Shown: one piece after another, positions 1 to 6,554 of the stretch
How positions within the stretch are numbered: the stretch's first letter is position 1
Layout: each line of letters starts with the position of its first letter
Origin: Acidobacteriota bacterium
GTDB taxonomy: Bacteria > Acidobacteriota > Terriglobia > UBA7540
Direction of reading: 5' to 3'
DNA length: 9,669 bases
NCBI GenBank assembly: GCA_021784615.1
Contig: JAJYHU010000238.1
Coordinates: 1-9,669, forward strand
Position numbers and translations under genes: made by a program
The notes under the pieces: model-generated
Told to the model about the DNA's origin: nothing
Databases searched by the model: none
Seen by the model: the letters and a program-made list of their open reading frames with translations, nothing else

Positions 1-799
1 CGAGGCGTTCGAACTCACGCTCCTGGAGGACGCGCAGGAGCTTGGCCTGCAAGGTACCGGGCATATCTCCGATTTCATCCAGGAAAATAGTGCCCTGGTT
101 CGCGAGCTCGAACTTGCCGGGTTTGGTGGCGGCGGCGCCGGTGAACGCGCCTTTTTCGTATCCGAAAAGCTCGCTCTCCAGCAGATTCTCCGGGATGGCG
201 GTGCAATTGATCTTAATGAACGGTCCGCCCGAGCGGCGGGAGTGCTGATGGATGGCGCGGGCGATCATATCCTTCCCCACGCCGCTTTCGCCGCCCAGCA
301 GAACCGTGGAATTGGTGGGCGCCACGCGCTCGACTGCGGCCAGAACTTCCTGCATCTCGGCGCTCTTCGCGATGATGTTTTCAAAGGCGTAGCGATGCCC
401 AAGCGCCTCGCGCAACGAGCGGTTTTCTTCATGGAGCCGTTTGACTTCCAGCTCTTTGCGGACGATCAGCTTGATCTCTTCGATCGAAAATGGCTTGAGC
501 ACGTAATCGCTGGCGCCGGCCTTCATCGCTTCCACGGCGCTTTCGACCTTGCCGTAGGCGGTCATCATCACCACGGGAGTTGCAGCATTCGAGCGCTTCA
601 CCGCGTGCAGAAATTCTAGGCCGCTCATTCCGGGCAGCTTGACGTCGCTCAGAACCAGATCGATCTTGTCGCGTCGCAGCACTTTGAGCCCCTGCTCCGC
701 GTTCCCGACAGCGCGGATGGTGTAACCCTCGTCCACCAGATTCAACTCCAGCAGGCGCAGCATTTTCGGTTCGTCTTCGACAATCAGAATGGTCGGCAT
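1..799 (-). CDS. NtrC-family sigma-54-dependent response regulator (partial, C-terminus beyond window)
   Basis: This is a phosphorylation-controlled transcription activator that would open sigma-54 RNA polymerase promoters by ATP hydrolysis. The first 266 codons are visible and remain open to the window edge. Residues 1-115 form a receiver domain with acidic pocket E8/D9, phospho-acceptor D52, T80 and K102. A linker helix follows, then an AAA+ domain from about residue 140. That domain has Walker A GESGVGKD (170-177), the sigma-54 contact loop GAFTGA (217-222) and Walker B TIFLDE (237-242). The rest of the AAA+ domain and the expected HTH lie outside the window. The start is ATG at 799-797; the only Shine-Dalgarno-like stretch, GTGAGG (815-820), sits 15 bases away, so initiation looks weak. 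It lies 89 bases downstream of the histidine kinase, its probable partner. The intact GAFTGA loop argues for true sigma-54 dependence. Its target promoters are unknown, and I found no convincing -24/-12 site in the window. Confidence 0.95.
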   Translation of the reverse strand, partial: MPTILIVEDEPKMLRLLELNLVDEGYTIRAVGNAEQGLKVLRRDKIDLVLSDVKLPGMSGLEFLHAVKRSNAATPVVMMTAYGKVESAVEAMKAGASDYVLKPFSIEEIKLIVRKELEVKRLHEENRSLREALGHRYAFENIIAKSAEMQEVLAAVERVAPTNSTVLLGGESGVGKDMIARAIHQHSRRSGGPFIKINCTAIPENLLESELFGYEKGAFTGAAATKPGKFELANQGTIFLDEIGDMPGTLQAKLLRVLQEREFERL

Positions 800-868
800 T
801 TCAAAATCAGCCAGCCTCACACTTAACAGAATCAGGTGGTTTGATGCAAGCAACCGACGCCGTGGCAT

Positions 869-880
869 CATCGATCGATG
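869..880. repeat. 12-bp perfect palindrome between kinase and regulator genes
   Basis: CATCGATCGATG is identical to its reverse complement and sits in the 89-base gap between the kinase stop codon and the regulator start. A second dyad, TGATGC (842-847) with GCATCA (865-870), overlaps its left side. Neither is followed by a T-run on the minus strand, so an intrinsic terminator is unlikely. They could be a transcript-processing hairpin, an operator, or chance. Confidence 0.3.
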
Positions 881-888
881 TCCCCGCA

Positions 889-2130
889 TTACTCCAGCGG
901 GAAAAAAACGCGGAAGCATGCGCCGTTTTCCGAATTGGGCTGGACGCGAATCCAGCCTCCATGGTCATCCACGATTTTTGAGACAATCGAGAGTCCGAGG
1001 CCCACGCCCTCGTTCTTGGTGGTGAAAAAAGGATTAAAAACCTGCTCCCGCAATTCCGGCGGTACGCCGGGCCCCGTATCCCTCAGGTCGACTTCGATTC
1101 CCTGCCGGCCGTCGATCTCCTTCTTTGCGATTTCCACCCGCAGCGTGCCGCCCTCTGCTCCCATCGCTTCATAGGCATTGAACACGAGGTTTGTAAAGAC
1201 CTGCTCCGTGAGTTCGGCATCGAGCGGGACAGGCGGAAGTTCAGCGGCGTACTGGCGCTCCACCCGCACCTTGGAGTCAGGCCAGCGGTCCCGGGCCGCT
1301 TTCAGGGCGTAATCCACCATGGCCGCAATTTCTTCCGGATGTTTTTTGATCTCCAGGGGCCTTGCGAAATCTAGAAACCGGCTGACCAGCGAGTTCAGCC
1401 TGTTAACTTCACTGGAAATGAATCCGGCCAGCTCAATGGCGATGGAATCCTGCTCCGGGAGTTTCTGCCCCAGGGTTTCCGCAGAACCCTTGATGACGCC
1501 GAGCGGGTTGCGAATCTCGTGGGCAAGCCCCGCTGTCAATTGCCCGAGCGCCGCCAATCGCTCCGACCTTCGAGCCTCCACCTGCGCCCGCTTAAGCTGC
1601 TGGTTGGTTTCCGCAAGCCGCTCGGCAAGCAAACGATAGCGCTCCGACTGCTGCCGGTTCTCCATGACGAAGCGATTGACCAGGATGGCGGCTAAAAAGA
1701 AAAAAAGCACGCGAATGCCGAGCTCTTCAGCTCCGCTCGCTGTCAGCCGATACACCTGAAGCGCTGGAATCAGAAAGGCGCAATATGCCGCGGAGCTAAG
1801 AGCCGTCCACCCGAGCGTTCCCCAGGGGCCTGAGTAGATTGCCGCGGTGACGACGGGCAGGTAATAGATGAGATAGTAGCTGGAGTTGATGCCTCCCGTG
1901 TGAGCAATCAGGAGAGACGCCAGCGCGATCTTCATCAGCGTGCTGTATACCTCGCCGCGCGCTCCGGCCCACACAATGAATTTGCGCTCGAAAACCTGGA
2001 AGAATCCAATCGTCAGCAGGATCAGTTGCGCGTGAACTTCAGAGACCGGATAGAGAACCGCCAGGCCGGCCAGAAAAACCAGCAGCAGCACGTCCATCCA
2101 GGCAAATTTGTGACGGCTTTCTTCAGGCAT
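889..2130 (-). CDS. Membrane sensor histidine kinase, HisKA/HATPase, six-helix N-terminus
   Basis: This 413-residue sensor kinase probably phosphorylates the NtrC-type regulator encoded downstream. Hydrophobic segments at roughly 12-30, 34-48, 63-77, 83-100, 104-123 and 138-155 suggest six membrane helices with very short loops, so there is no obvious periplasmic sensing domain. A charged coiled-coil-like linker (about 156-190) leads to the HisKA box LAHEIRNP with phospho-acceptor H204. The ATPase domain has the N box (N314, N318), G1 DTGPG (351-355), F box FNPFF (365-369) and G2 GVGLGL (375-380). No PAS or GAF domain lies between membrane and kinase. The topology and the pairing with a sigma-54 activator recall PilS and other NtrB-like kinases, but PilS normally has a PAS domain, so I leave it unnamed. 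The ATG at 2130 has no strong Shine-Dalgarno sequence. The kinase core is certain; the stimulus is unknown. Confidence 0.95.
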   Translation of the reverse strand: MPEESRHKFAWMDVLLLVFLAGLAVLYPVSEVHAQLILLTIGFFQVFERKFIVWAGARGEVYSTLMKIALASLLIAHTGGINSSYYLIYYLPVVTAAIYSGPWGTLGWTALSSAAYCAFLIPALQVYRLTASGAEELGIRVLFFFLAAILVNRFVMENRQQSERYRLLAERLAETNQQLKRAQVEARRSERLAALGQLTAGLAHEIRNPLGVIKGSAETLGQKLPEQDSIAIELAGFISSEVNRLNSLVSRFLDFARPLEIKKHPEEIAAMVDYALKAARDRWPDSKVRVERQYAAELPPVPLDAELTEQVFTNLVFNAYEAMGAEGGTLRVEIAKKEIDGRQGIEVDLRDTGPGVPPELREQVFNPFFTTKNEGVGLGLSIVSKIVDDHGGWIRVQPNSENGACFRVFFPLE

Positions 2131-2151
2131 CGTTTCAGCTTTACCGGGTCT

Positions 2152-2180
2152 AATTTAGGCTATATGGCACTGAAGCACAA
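2152..2180 (-). promoter_or_regulatory. Weak sigma-70-like promoter candidate for the two-component operon
   Basis: On the minus strand, TTGTGC (2175-2180) and TAAATT (2152-2157) are separated by exactly 17 bases. They lie just upstream of the kinase start at 2130. Matches are 3/6 and 4/6 to the -35 and -10 consensus, so position supports this more than sequence does. The predicted leader is only about 15 bases long. Confidence 0.25.
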
Positions 2181-2241
2181 TGGGGTGGTAATCTTTTGAC
2201 GCGGCGCTTGCACGATGAGCGGGTTCTATTGAGAGGGCTCA

Positions 2242-2281
2242 GCGCCTGCGGCGCACGCCAGCAGAGGTCGTGATTTGCTGG
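2242..2281 (+). promoter_or_regulatory. Two tandem short hairpins in the divergent region upstream of fhs
   Basis: GCGCC (2242-2246) pairs with GGCGC (2250-2254) across a 3-base loop. CCAGCA (2258-2263) then pairs with TGCTGG (2276-2281) across a 12-base loop. If the C1 operon starts upstream of 2240, both would fold in its leader. No T-run follows, so a terminator or attenuator is not indicated. I do not recognise a tetrahydrofolate or SAM riboswitch. The best promoter match for the operon is TTGCTG (2275-2280), 17 bases, TTAAGC (2298-2303). It is poor and overlaps the second hairpin; if it is used, the hairpins are DNA dyads rather than RNA. Confidence 0.25.
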
Positions 2282-2317
2282 TCTAACGTCAAAATCATTA
2301 AGCGCAAATGCAAAATT

Positions 2318-2324
2318 GGGGGAG
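2318..2324 (+). promoter_or_regulatory. fhs: Ribosome binding site that fixes the fhs start
   Basis: GGGGGAG lies six bases before ATG 2331, an ideal spacing. It overlaps the in-frame TTG at 2316, so the TTG is not a plausible start even though the frame stays open to it. Confidence 0.75.
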
Positions 2325-2330
2325 CTGTTA

Positions 2331-4094
2331 ATGCCGTACGATGCGACCAAAATGCAGGATTGGGAGATTTCTGAAGCCGCGGAGCAGCAGATGCCCAGCC
2401 CTCGGGAGTGGCAGGAAAGGTTAGGGCTGCAACAGGACGAATTGATTCCCATGGGAAGGCTGGCAAAGCTGGATTTTCTCAAGATCATGGCGCGGCTGAA
2501 GAGCCGGTCGGATGGGAAATATATCGAAATCACTGCGATTACACCCACCCCTTTGGGTGAAGGGAAAAGTACAACTTCAATTGGTTTGATGGAGGGATTG
2601 GGCAAGCGCGGAAAGAATGTTGGAGGATGTCTGCGGCAGGCTTCCGGCGGGCCCACCATGAATGTGAAAGGGACGGCTGCGGGCGGAGGAAACGCCTTGC
2701 TGATTCCCATGACCGAATTTTCATTAGGACTGACGGGCGACATCAACGATATCGGGAACGCCCACAACCTGGCGATGACGGCGCTTACCGCCCGCATGCA
2801 GCACGAACGGAACTACACCGACGAGCAACTGCTGGAGCGCAGCGGAACTCCCCGATTGGATATAGATCCTGCGCGGGTGGAGATGGGTTGGGTGATGGAT
2901 TTCTGCGCTCAGTCCTTGCGCAACATCGTCATCGGTATTGGCGGCAAGCAGGACGGCTTTTTGATGCGTTCAAAGTTTGCCATCACTGTGAGCTCAGAGC
3001 TGATGGCCATTTTGGCCATTGTGGTGGACCTTGCCGACCTGAGGAAGCGCCTTGCGGAAATTACGGTCGCTTTCGACAGGAAAGGGAATTCCGTTACAAC
3101 GGCCGACCTGGAAGTGGCGGGAGCCATGACGGCCTGGATGCGAAACACCATCAACCCAACTCTCTGTTCGACCGCGGAATACCAGCCCTGCATGGTGCAT
3201 GCCGGTCCCTTTGCCAACATCGCCGTAGGGCAATCTTCGATCATCGGCGACCGGTTGGGATTGAAGATGTTCGATTATCACGTGACCGAAAGCGGTTTTG
3301 GCGCGGATATTGGCTTTGAGAAGTTCTGGAACGTCAAGTGCCGCCACAGCGGCCTGACGCCGAATGTCTCTGTTCTGACGGTGACGATCCGCTCCCTTAA
3401 AATGCACGGCGGAGGTCCCAAGGTCGTGGCAGGCTTGCCTCTGGCCGAAGACTATACCAGGAAAAACCTGAAGCTCCTTGACCAGGGCTTGCCCAACTTG
3501 CTTCATCACCTCGGGATCATTCGCCGGTCCGGAATCAATCCTGTGGTCTGCATCAACTGTTTCCATACGGATACGAAAGCGGAGATCGCCCTGGTGCGCA
3601 AGGCTGTGGAGGCTGCGGGCGCCCGGTGCGCGGTCTCTCGACACTGGGCCAAGGGCGGCGAAGGCGCTCTGGAGGTGGCAGACGCTGTGATCGACGCCTG
3701 CGAGGACAAGGTGGCCTTCGAATACTTGTATCCGCTGGAGATGAACCTGCGGGACCGCGTGGAGCTTATTGCAAAAGTGGTTTACGGAGCCGATGGAGTG
3801 GCCTGGACTCCGGAGGCGGAAGCGAAATCGAAGATGCTTGAATCCGATCCGAAATACGCCGACTACTCTACCATGATGGTCAAAACCCATTTGAGTTTAA
3901 GCCACGACCCGGCCGGAAAGGGAGTTCCACAAGATTGGGTGCTTCCGATTCGAGACGTCCTGGTATATTCTGGCGCAAAGTTCCTTTGCCCTTGCGCCGG
4001 TGAGGTCAGCTTGATGCCGGGGACTTCTTCCAACCCCGGTTTTCGCCGGGTCGACGTGGATATAGAAACCGGAAGGGTTAAGGGATTATTCTGA
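2331..4094 (+). CDS. fhs: Formate-tetrahydrofolate ligase
   Basis: This cytosolic enzyme joins formate to tetrahydrofolate using ATP, giving 10-formyl-THF; the reaction is reversible. The 587-residue protein shows the P-loop TPTPLGEGKST (71-81), a conserved arginine in CLRQ (R102), LTGDINDIGNAHNL (134-147), the SGFGADIG region (321-328), and KCRHSGLTP followed by LKMHGGG (356-362). F411 in CFHTDT and W439 in HWAKGG match the aromatic pair known to sandwich the pterin in Moorella. The ending VKGLF and the GLPLAEDY segment resemble the ligase domain of eukaryotic C1-THF synthase. It is somewhat longer than the usual 555-560 residues, with about 25 extra at the N-terminus. The usual glycine-rich signature G-x-KGGAAGGGY reads NVKGTAAGGGN (111-121), an unusual variant. 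ATG 2331 is chosen for its Shine-Dalgarno sequence. It is the first gene of the C1 operon, 37 bases ahead of the reductase gene. Confidence 0.95.
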   Translation: MPYDATKMQDWEISEAAEQQMPSPREWQERLGLQQDELIPMGRLAKLDFLKIMARLKSRSDGKYIEITAITPTPLGEGKSTTSIGLMEGLGKRGKNVGGCLRQASGGPTMNVKGTAAGGGNALLIPMTEFSLGLTGDINDIGNAHNLAMTALTARMQHERNYTDEQLLERSGTPRLDIDPARVEMGWVMDFCAQSLRNIVIGIGGKQDGFLMRSKFAITVSSELMAILAIVVDLADLRKRLAEITVAFDRKGNSVTTADLEVAGAMTAWMRNTINPTLCSTAEYQPCMVHAGPFANIAVGQSSIIGDRLGLKMFDYHVTESGFGADIGFEKFWNVKCRHSGLTPNVSVLTVTIRSLKMHGGGPKVVAGLPLAEDYTRKNLKLLDQGLPNLLHHLGIIRRSGINPVVCINCFHTDTKAEIALVRKAVEAAGARCAVSRHWAKGGEGALEVADAVIDACEDKVAFEYLYPLEMNLRDRVELIAKVVYGADGVAWTPEAEAKSKMLESDPKYADYSTMMVKTHLSLSHDPAGKGVPQDWVLPIRDVLVYSGAKFLCPCAGEVSLMPGTSSNPGFRRVDVDIETGRVKGLF

Positions 4095-4131
4095 GTAGGG
4101 GTTCGCCTTTGCGAGCAGGAATGGATTGGCG

Positions 4132-5718
4132 ATGGCGCACGAGACAAAGCCACCGAATTATTTGAAGCTGGCGCTTGAAACGAATCAATTTCTCTGCACC
4201 GCGGAGCTTGTCCTGGGGCGTGACCACAATGCGGCCGAGGCGGAGACTTTCGTCAAAGAAGCCGCAGCCGCTTCGGATGGAATTAGAGTTATCAGTGTGA
4301 CGGACCTGCCGGGCGGCAACCCGGCCCTGCCGCCGGAAGCTTTCATCTCTTTTATTCTGGAACATGGCCTCACTCCCATCGCTCATCTTGCCGGCAAGGA
4401 CGGAAACCGCTCTTCGCTTGAAGCCCGCCTGCACGCTCTGGCGCATCTGGGAGTGGAGAACATCCTGGCTTTGACGGGGGATGCGCAAAAGGAAGGCTTT
4501 GGTGGGAAACCCAAGCCGGTCTATGACCTGGATTCCGTTCTGATCCTCTGGCTGCTCGAGGCCATGAAGCAAGGGATCGAATACGCCGTGGGACCGCGAA
4601 CGGTCCATACCACTCCTTTCGACTTTTTTGGGGGCGCCGTCGTAAACCCTTACAAGGTTCGGGAGCCTGACCAGATGATGCAGCTATACAAGCTGCTACT
4701 GAAAATTTCGGTCGGAGCAAAATTTATCATCACGCAGTTGGGATATAACCTTCGCAAGCTTTACGAACTGAAGCAGTTTATGGCTCGCGAGGGCGTTGGC
4801 CACATTCCTGTACTCGCCAACGTCTACGTTCCAACATCCAGGATTGCGCAGATGATGAAAGCCGGCGAAGTGGCCGGCTGCGTGGTGCTGGACGACCTGA
4901 TCCGGCGTCTCAAAACTGAGAAGAAGCCCCAGCGCCTGGAGCGTGCAGCGCTCCTGGTTGCCGCCGTCAAAGACCTGGGTTTTGCGGGAGCGCACATCGG
5001 CGGGTTTGGCCTCACGCACCGCGACTTTATGACCATTATCGAGCGGGCGGGCGCGATTGGGGCTGAATGGCGGCAGAGGATGGATGAACTGATCTTGCCC
5101 AGCCCGAACGAGTTCTATCTTTTTCCGCAAGGCCAGGACTGTCTGAGTGATGGCCTTGGCAGCTATCTGGCCGGCCGGGCGAAGCCCCGCGCCAAGTTCG
5201 TCCAGAAGCTCTCCAAGTTTGTGCATCAGCACTTCATTGCGGAAGGCTCCTTTGCCGGGCGTTTCCTGGGACGGCGTTTGAAGGACAAAATGACCACCGG
5301 CGCCAATAACTCCTGGCGCCATGGCCTGTGGTGCCAGCTGCTTGAGCCTTCCACTCTCTACCGAAAAGCGACGCTCGGGTGCAAGAGCTGCGGCGATTGT
5401 CTTCAGGACCATCTTGACTATGCGGGCTGCTCGATGCGGTGGTGTTACAAGGAACTGCGCAACGGTCCTTGCGGGGGTAGCAGAATGGACGGAACCTGCG
5501 AGGCTCGTCCGGACCTGCCCTGCATCTGGAATGTGGTTTACCAGGGTGCTCGGGCGATGGGAGACGACCCCCGAAAATTCTCGCAAACCCTCATCCCCCC
5601 GCGCGACTGGCGTCTTGACGGCACCAACGCTATGGCTAATCGCATGGCGGGATTGGATAACTTTTCGAGAAGGATCCGTCTTGCTCCCGCAGCAAAAAGA
5701 GAAAAAGGAGGAAGCTAA
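4132..5718 (+). CDS. metF: Methylenetetrahydrofolate reductase fused to MetV-type cysteine-rich domain
   Basis: This flavoenzyme reduces 5,10-methylene-THF to 5-methyl-THF. Residues about 10-310 are the MetF barrel. E25 in CTAEL and D117 in LALTGD match the conserved catalytic and flavin-side acidic residues of MetF. Residues about 395-500 form a MetV-like domain with eight cysteines (417, 420, 423, 433, 438, 447, 456, 464), including CKSCGDC and the family hallmark NGPCGG (444-449). In acetogens such as Moorella, MetV is a separate zinc-binding subunit that works with MetF and an electron-donating partner. Here both are one 528-residue chain with an extra linker (about 310-395). The start is uncertain: ATG 4132 is 11 bases after AGGA, and in-frame TTG 4126 is 5 bases after it, adding two residues. 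The stop is 5 bases before the methyltransferase gene, so translation is probably linked. The electron donor cannot be read from the window. Confidence 0.92.
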   Translation: MAHETKPPNYLKLALETNQFLCTAELVLGRDHNAAEAETFVKEAAAASDGIRVISVTDLPGGNPALPPEAFISFILEHGLTPIAHLAGKDGNRSSLEARLHALAHLGVENILALTGDAQKEGFGGKPKPVYDLDSVLILWLLEAMKQGIEYAVGPRTVHTTPFDFFGGAVVNPYKVREPDQMMQLYKLLLKISVGAKFIITQLGYNLRKLYELKQFMAREGVGHIPVLANVYVPTSRIAQMMKAGEVAGCVVLDDLIRRLKTEKKPQRLERAALLVAAVKDLGFAGAHIGGFGLTHRDFMTIIERAGAIGAEWRQRMDELILPSPNEFYLFPQGQDCLSDGLGSYLAGRAKPRAKFVQKLSKFVHQHFIAEGSFAGRFLGRRLKDKMTTGANNSWRHGLWCQLLEPSTLYRKATLGCKSCGDCLQDHLDYAGCSMRWCYKELRNGPCGGSRMDGTCEARPDLPCIWNVVYQGARAMGDDPRKFSQTLIPPRDWRLDGTNAMANRMAGLDNFSRRIRLAPAAKREKGGS

Positions 5719-5723
5719 GCATC

Positions 5724-6524
5724 ATGCTGATCATCGGTGAACTGATCAATTGCACGCGCAAAAAGGTGGGCGAAGCTGCGCAAAATCGAGATGTGGAATT
5801 CTTCCAGGACATTGCCCGGAAACAAGTGGAGGCCGGCGCGGACATGCTTGATGTTAACGGCGGCCTGCCCGGCCAGGAGGTGGAGGTGTTGCCGTGGCTC
5901 GTGAAGATCGTCCAGGAGGCCGTCGAGACGCCGCTTTGCCTGGATAGCGCTGACCCCGCAGCCCTTGGCCGCGCGCTCCCGCTCTGCAAGCAGCGCGCAA
6001 TGATCAATTCCATCACCGATGAGCCGGCCCGCCTTCAGGCGTTGCTTCCGTTGCTTAAGGAATTTCGGCCCAATGTGATCGCGCTATGTTTGAGTGAGTC
6101 GGGGCCGCCGCACGATGTCGATGATCGCATTGCGACCGCCAGCCGGTTGATTGACCGCCTCACGGCGGAAGGGCATTCTCTGGATGATATTTATGTCGAT
6201 CCTTGCGTGCTTCCCATCAGCACGGATTCCGAACAAGGAAAGGCGCTGGCGGAGGCCACAAGGTTGATCGTGGCCCGCTATCCCGGGATCCATGCGAGCG
6301 CCGGGATCAGCAATGTGTCGTTTGGGCTGCCTTCACGCAAGCTGCTCAACGATGTTCTTATCGTGCTCTTGATGGCGCAAGGCCTGGACGCAGCCATCGT
6401 CAATCCGTGCGACCAGCAATTGATGATGAACGTCCGCGCGGCAGAAGCTCTGCTCTCGCGTGACGAGTTCTGCGCAAAATATCTCCGGGCCTTTCGGGAA
6501 GGGAAGTTGGGCCAGGCCGCATAG
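5724..6524 (+). CDS. acsE: AcsE-type methyltetrahydrofolate:corrinoid methyltransferase
   Basis: A 266-residue pterin-binding TIM-barrel protein that aligns along its whole length with Moorella AcsE (MeTr), from MLIIGELIN to the C-terminus. AcsE moves the methyl group of 5-methyl-THF to the cobalt of the corrinoid iron-sulfur protein, the last folate step of the Wood-Ljungdahl methyl branch. D74 (CLDS), N95 (AMINS), D159 (YVDP) and N197 (GISNVSFG) fall at the positions of the known pterin-binding and proton-relay residues D75, N96, D160 and N199. Length is normal for the family. AGGAGG (5706-5711), inside the end of the reductase gene, is 12 bases from the ATG, which is rather long. No corrinoid protein or CODH/ACS gene is present. 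The alternative is a methyltransferase of an O-demethylase or methylamine-type system (MtvA-like) that passes methyl groups onto THF. The fold and chemistry are secure; the direction is not. Confidence 0.88.
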   Translation: MLIIGELINCTRKKVGEAAQNRDVEFFQDIARKQVEAGADMLDVNGGLPGQEVEVLPWLVKIVQEAVETPLCLDSADPAALGRALPLCKQRAMINSITDEPARLQALLPLLKEFRPNVIALCLSESGPPHDVDDRIATASRLIDRLTAEGHSLDDIYVDPCVLPISTDSEQGKALAEATRLIVARYPGIHASAGISNVSFGLPSRKLLNDVLIVLLMAQGLDAAIVNPCDQQLMMNVRAAEALLSRDEFCAKYLRAFREGKLGQAA

Positions 6525-6554
6525 GTTGGACTCTGGCTGGCGCTCTGTGCAACT

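Noticed and set aside
42..619. Two plus-strand open frames at the left end
   Set aside because: They are shadows of the sigma-54 regulator, whose minus frame carries receiver and AAA+ motifs throughout.
2165..2180. TGGCAC as the -24 element of a sigma-54 promoter
   Set aside because: The -12 position reads CACA rather than TTGC, so the essential GC is missing.
2196..2230. TTGACG followed by TTCTAT as a promoter for fhs
   Set aside because: The spacing is about 22 bases, too long for a sigma-70 promoter.
2316..2330. In-frame TTG as the start of fhs
   Set aside because: It overlaps the GGGGGAG ribosome binding site that serves ATG 2331.
2150..2797. Antisense open frame of 215 codons opposite the start of fhs
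   Set aside because: It lies mainly over an unmistakable formate-THF ligase gene, and its product looks like low-complexity shadow translation rich in Ser, Pro and Arg.
2994..3890. Antisense open frame of 298 codons inside fhs
   Set aside because: It is fully contained in fhs, has a His/Arg/Gln-rich composition with no recognisable motif, and is a GC-rich shadow frame.
4121..4165. ATG opening a 14-codon frame just before the reductase gene
   Set aside because: It is out of frame with the reductase and directly abuts AGGA with no spacer, so initiation is unlikely.
4696..5586. Antisense open frame of 296 codons inside the reductase gene
   Set aside because: It is opposite a clear MetF-MetV gene and shows no domain features.
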